Shown: positions 19,206 through 19,558 of the stretch, in pieces
How positions within the stretch are numbered: position 1 is the stretch's first letter
Layout: the number at the start of each line of letters is the position of its first letter
NCBI GenBank assembly: GCA_034696485.1
Contig: JAQIWT010000474.1
Span: 1 to 19,558 of the forward strand
Reading direction: 5' to 3'
Length of the DNA: 19,558 nt
Source: Isohypsibius dastychi
Lineage: Eukaryota; Tardigrada; Eutardigrada; Parachela; Isohypsibiidae
Translations under genes and position numbers: made by a program
Notes under the pieces: generated by a model
Database searches by the model: none
Told to the model about the DNA's origin: nothing
What the model saw: only the letters and a program-made list of their open reading frames with translations

Positions 19206-19558
19206 TAGATGTTGCGGAAGACTCAACCAGAGCTTCCGTTCTTTATCTACCACATTTATTCAGTACTTCGTATTTTGGTACTACAACATTTTGGTTCACA
19301 CATATTTCACTTGCGGTTATTTATTCTTGTTTATTTACTTTTTCGAATACTACATTTTGTACAGCTCATACTTTGACATTTGTTGTACGTAAAACATTTT
19401 GATATCCGATTTCTCCTGATATTTTTCTTCGATTTATTTTGAAAACATGATTGGAATGTTGTACGTAGGAATTAAAAAGTCAATAGAGAACCCGCGAGAA
19501 TTCACAACTAAGGTTTTCAGAGCTAAGAAGTAATTAAATTCACAATGAACGCTCTGAA
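19206..19558 (+). other. AT-rich intergenic DNA
   Basis: T-rich sequence with no supported exon. The right end carries the dispersed repeat 19486-19536. Confidence 0.5.
19486..19536 (+). repeat. Dispersed 50-bp repeat, copy B
   Basis: GAGAACCCGCGAGAATTCAC and the following bases match 7594-7643, including the phase of AAGGTTTTCAGAGCTAAGAAG against AAGTTTTTCAGAATTAGGAAA. It may continue past the window edge. Confidence 0.6.

Overview
Eukaryotic nuclear DNA. All the recognisable genes are split by many short introns (about 40 to 560 bp) with GT...TTTTCAG or TTTTTAG junctions, and the introns are AT-richer than the exons. The encoded proteins are ordinary animal ones: cytosolic leucyl-tRNA synthetase, the first exon of flap endonuclease FEN1, an F-box protein and an NCOA5-type RNA-binding protein. 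Splice-site style and intron size suggest a small-genome invertebrate, perhaps an ecdysozoan such as a tardigrade or nematode. The sequence alone does not fix the species.

Layout. 1-5024 (+) is the 3' two thirds of cytosolic leucyl-tRNA synthetase, 13 exons, entering from outside the left edge and ending about 100 residues short of the human protein. 4938 to about 7110 is the LARS tail plus its 3' flank; a diverged second copy lies at 9317 to about 10430. Copy 1 carries at least two insertions missing from copy 2: an inverted repeat (5981-6255) and a 511-bp foldback element (6439-6949) with clean terminal repeats and a 6-bp target duplication. 7268-7390 (+) is a FEN1-type first exon whose continuation is absent. 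It is followed in frame by the exons of an F-box gene (8093-9128). About 10655-11065 is another foldback of iterated short motifs.

11648-15416 (-) is a complete 8-exon NCOA5-like gene of 619 codons: RRM, RS-rich stretch, anticodon-binding-like domain and Gly/Gln/Tyr-rich tail. 16134-16892 is mobile-element debris, including a 634-bp palindrome. 17219-19061 (+) is an unrecognised multi-exon gene with an N-terminal membrane segment, tiny exons and a Cys/Tyr-rich C-terminal half. It may be one gene or two. 19062-19558 is AT-rich and apparently non-coding.

The genes are not an operon and share no pathway. The most informative parts are the duplicated LARS tail, which acts as an internal control dating the foldback insertion; the FEN1/F-box exon arrangement; and the unrecognised gene at 17219-19061. 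All exon models come from manual splice-site and frame reading. The LARS (880 aa from the left edge) and NCOA5-like (619 aa) models close exactly in frame across every junction.
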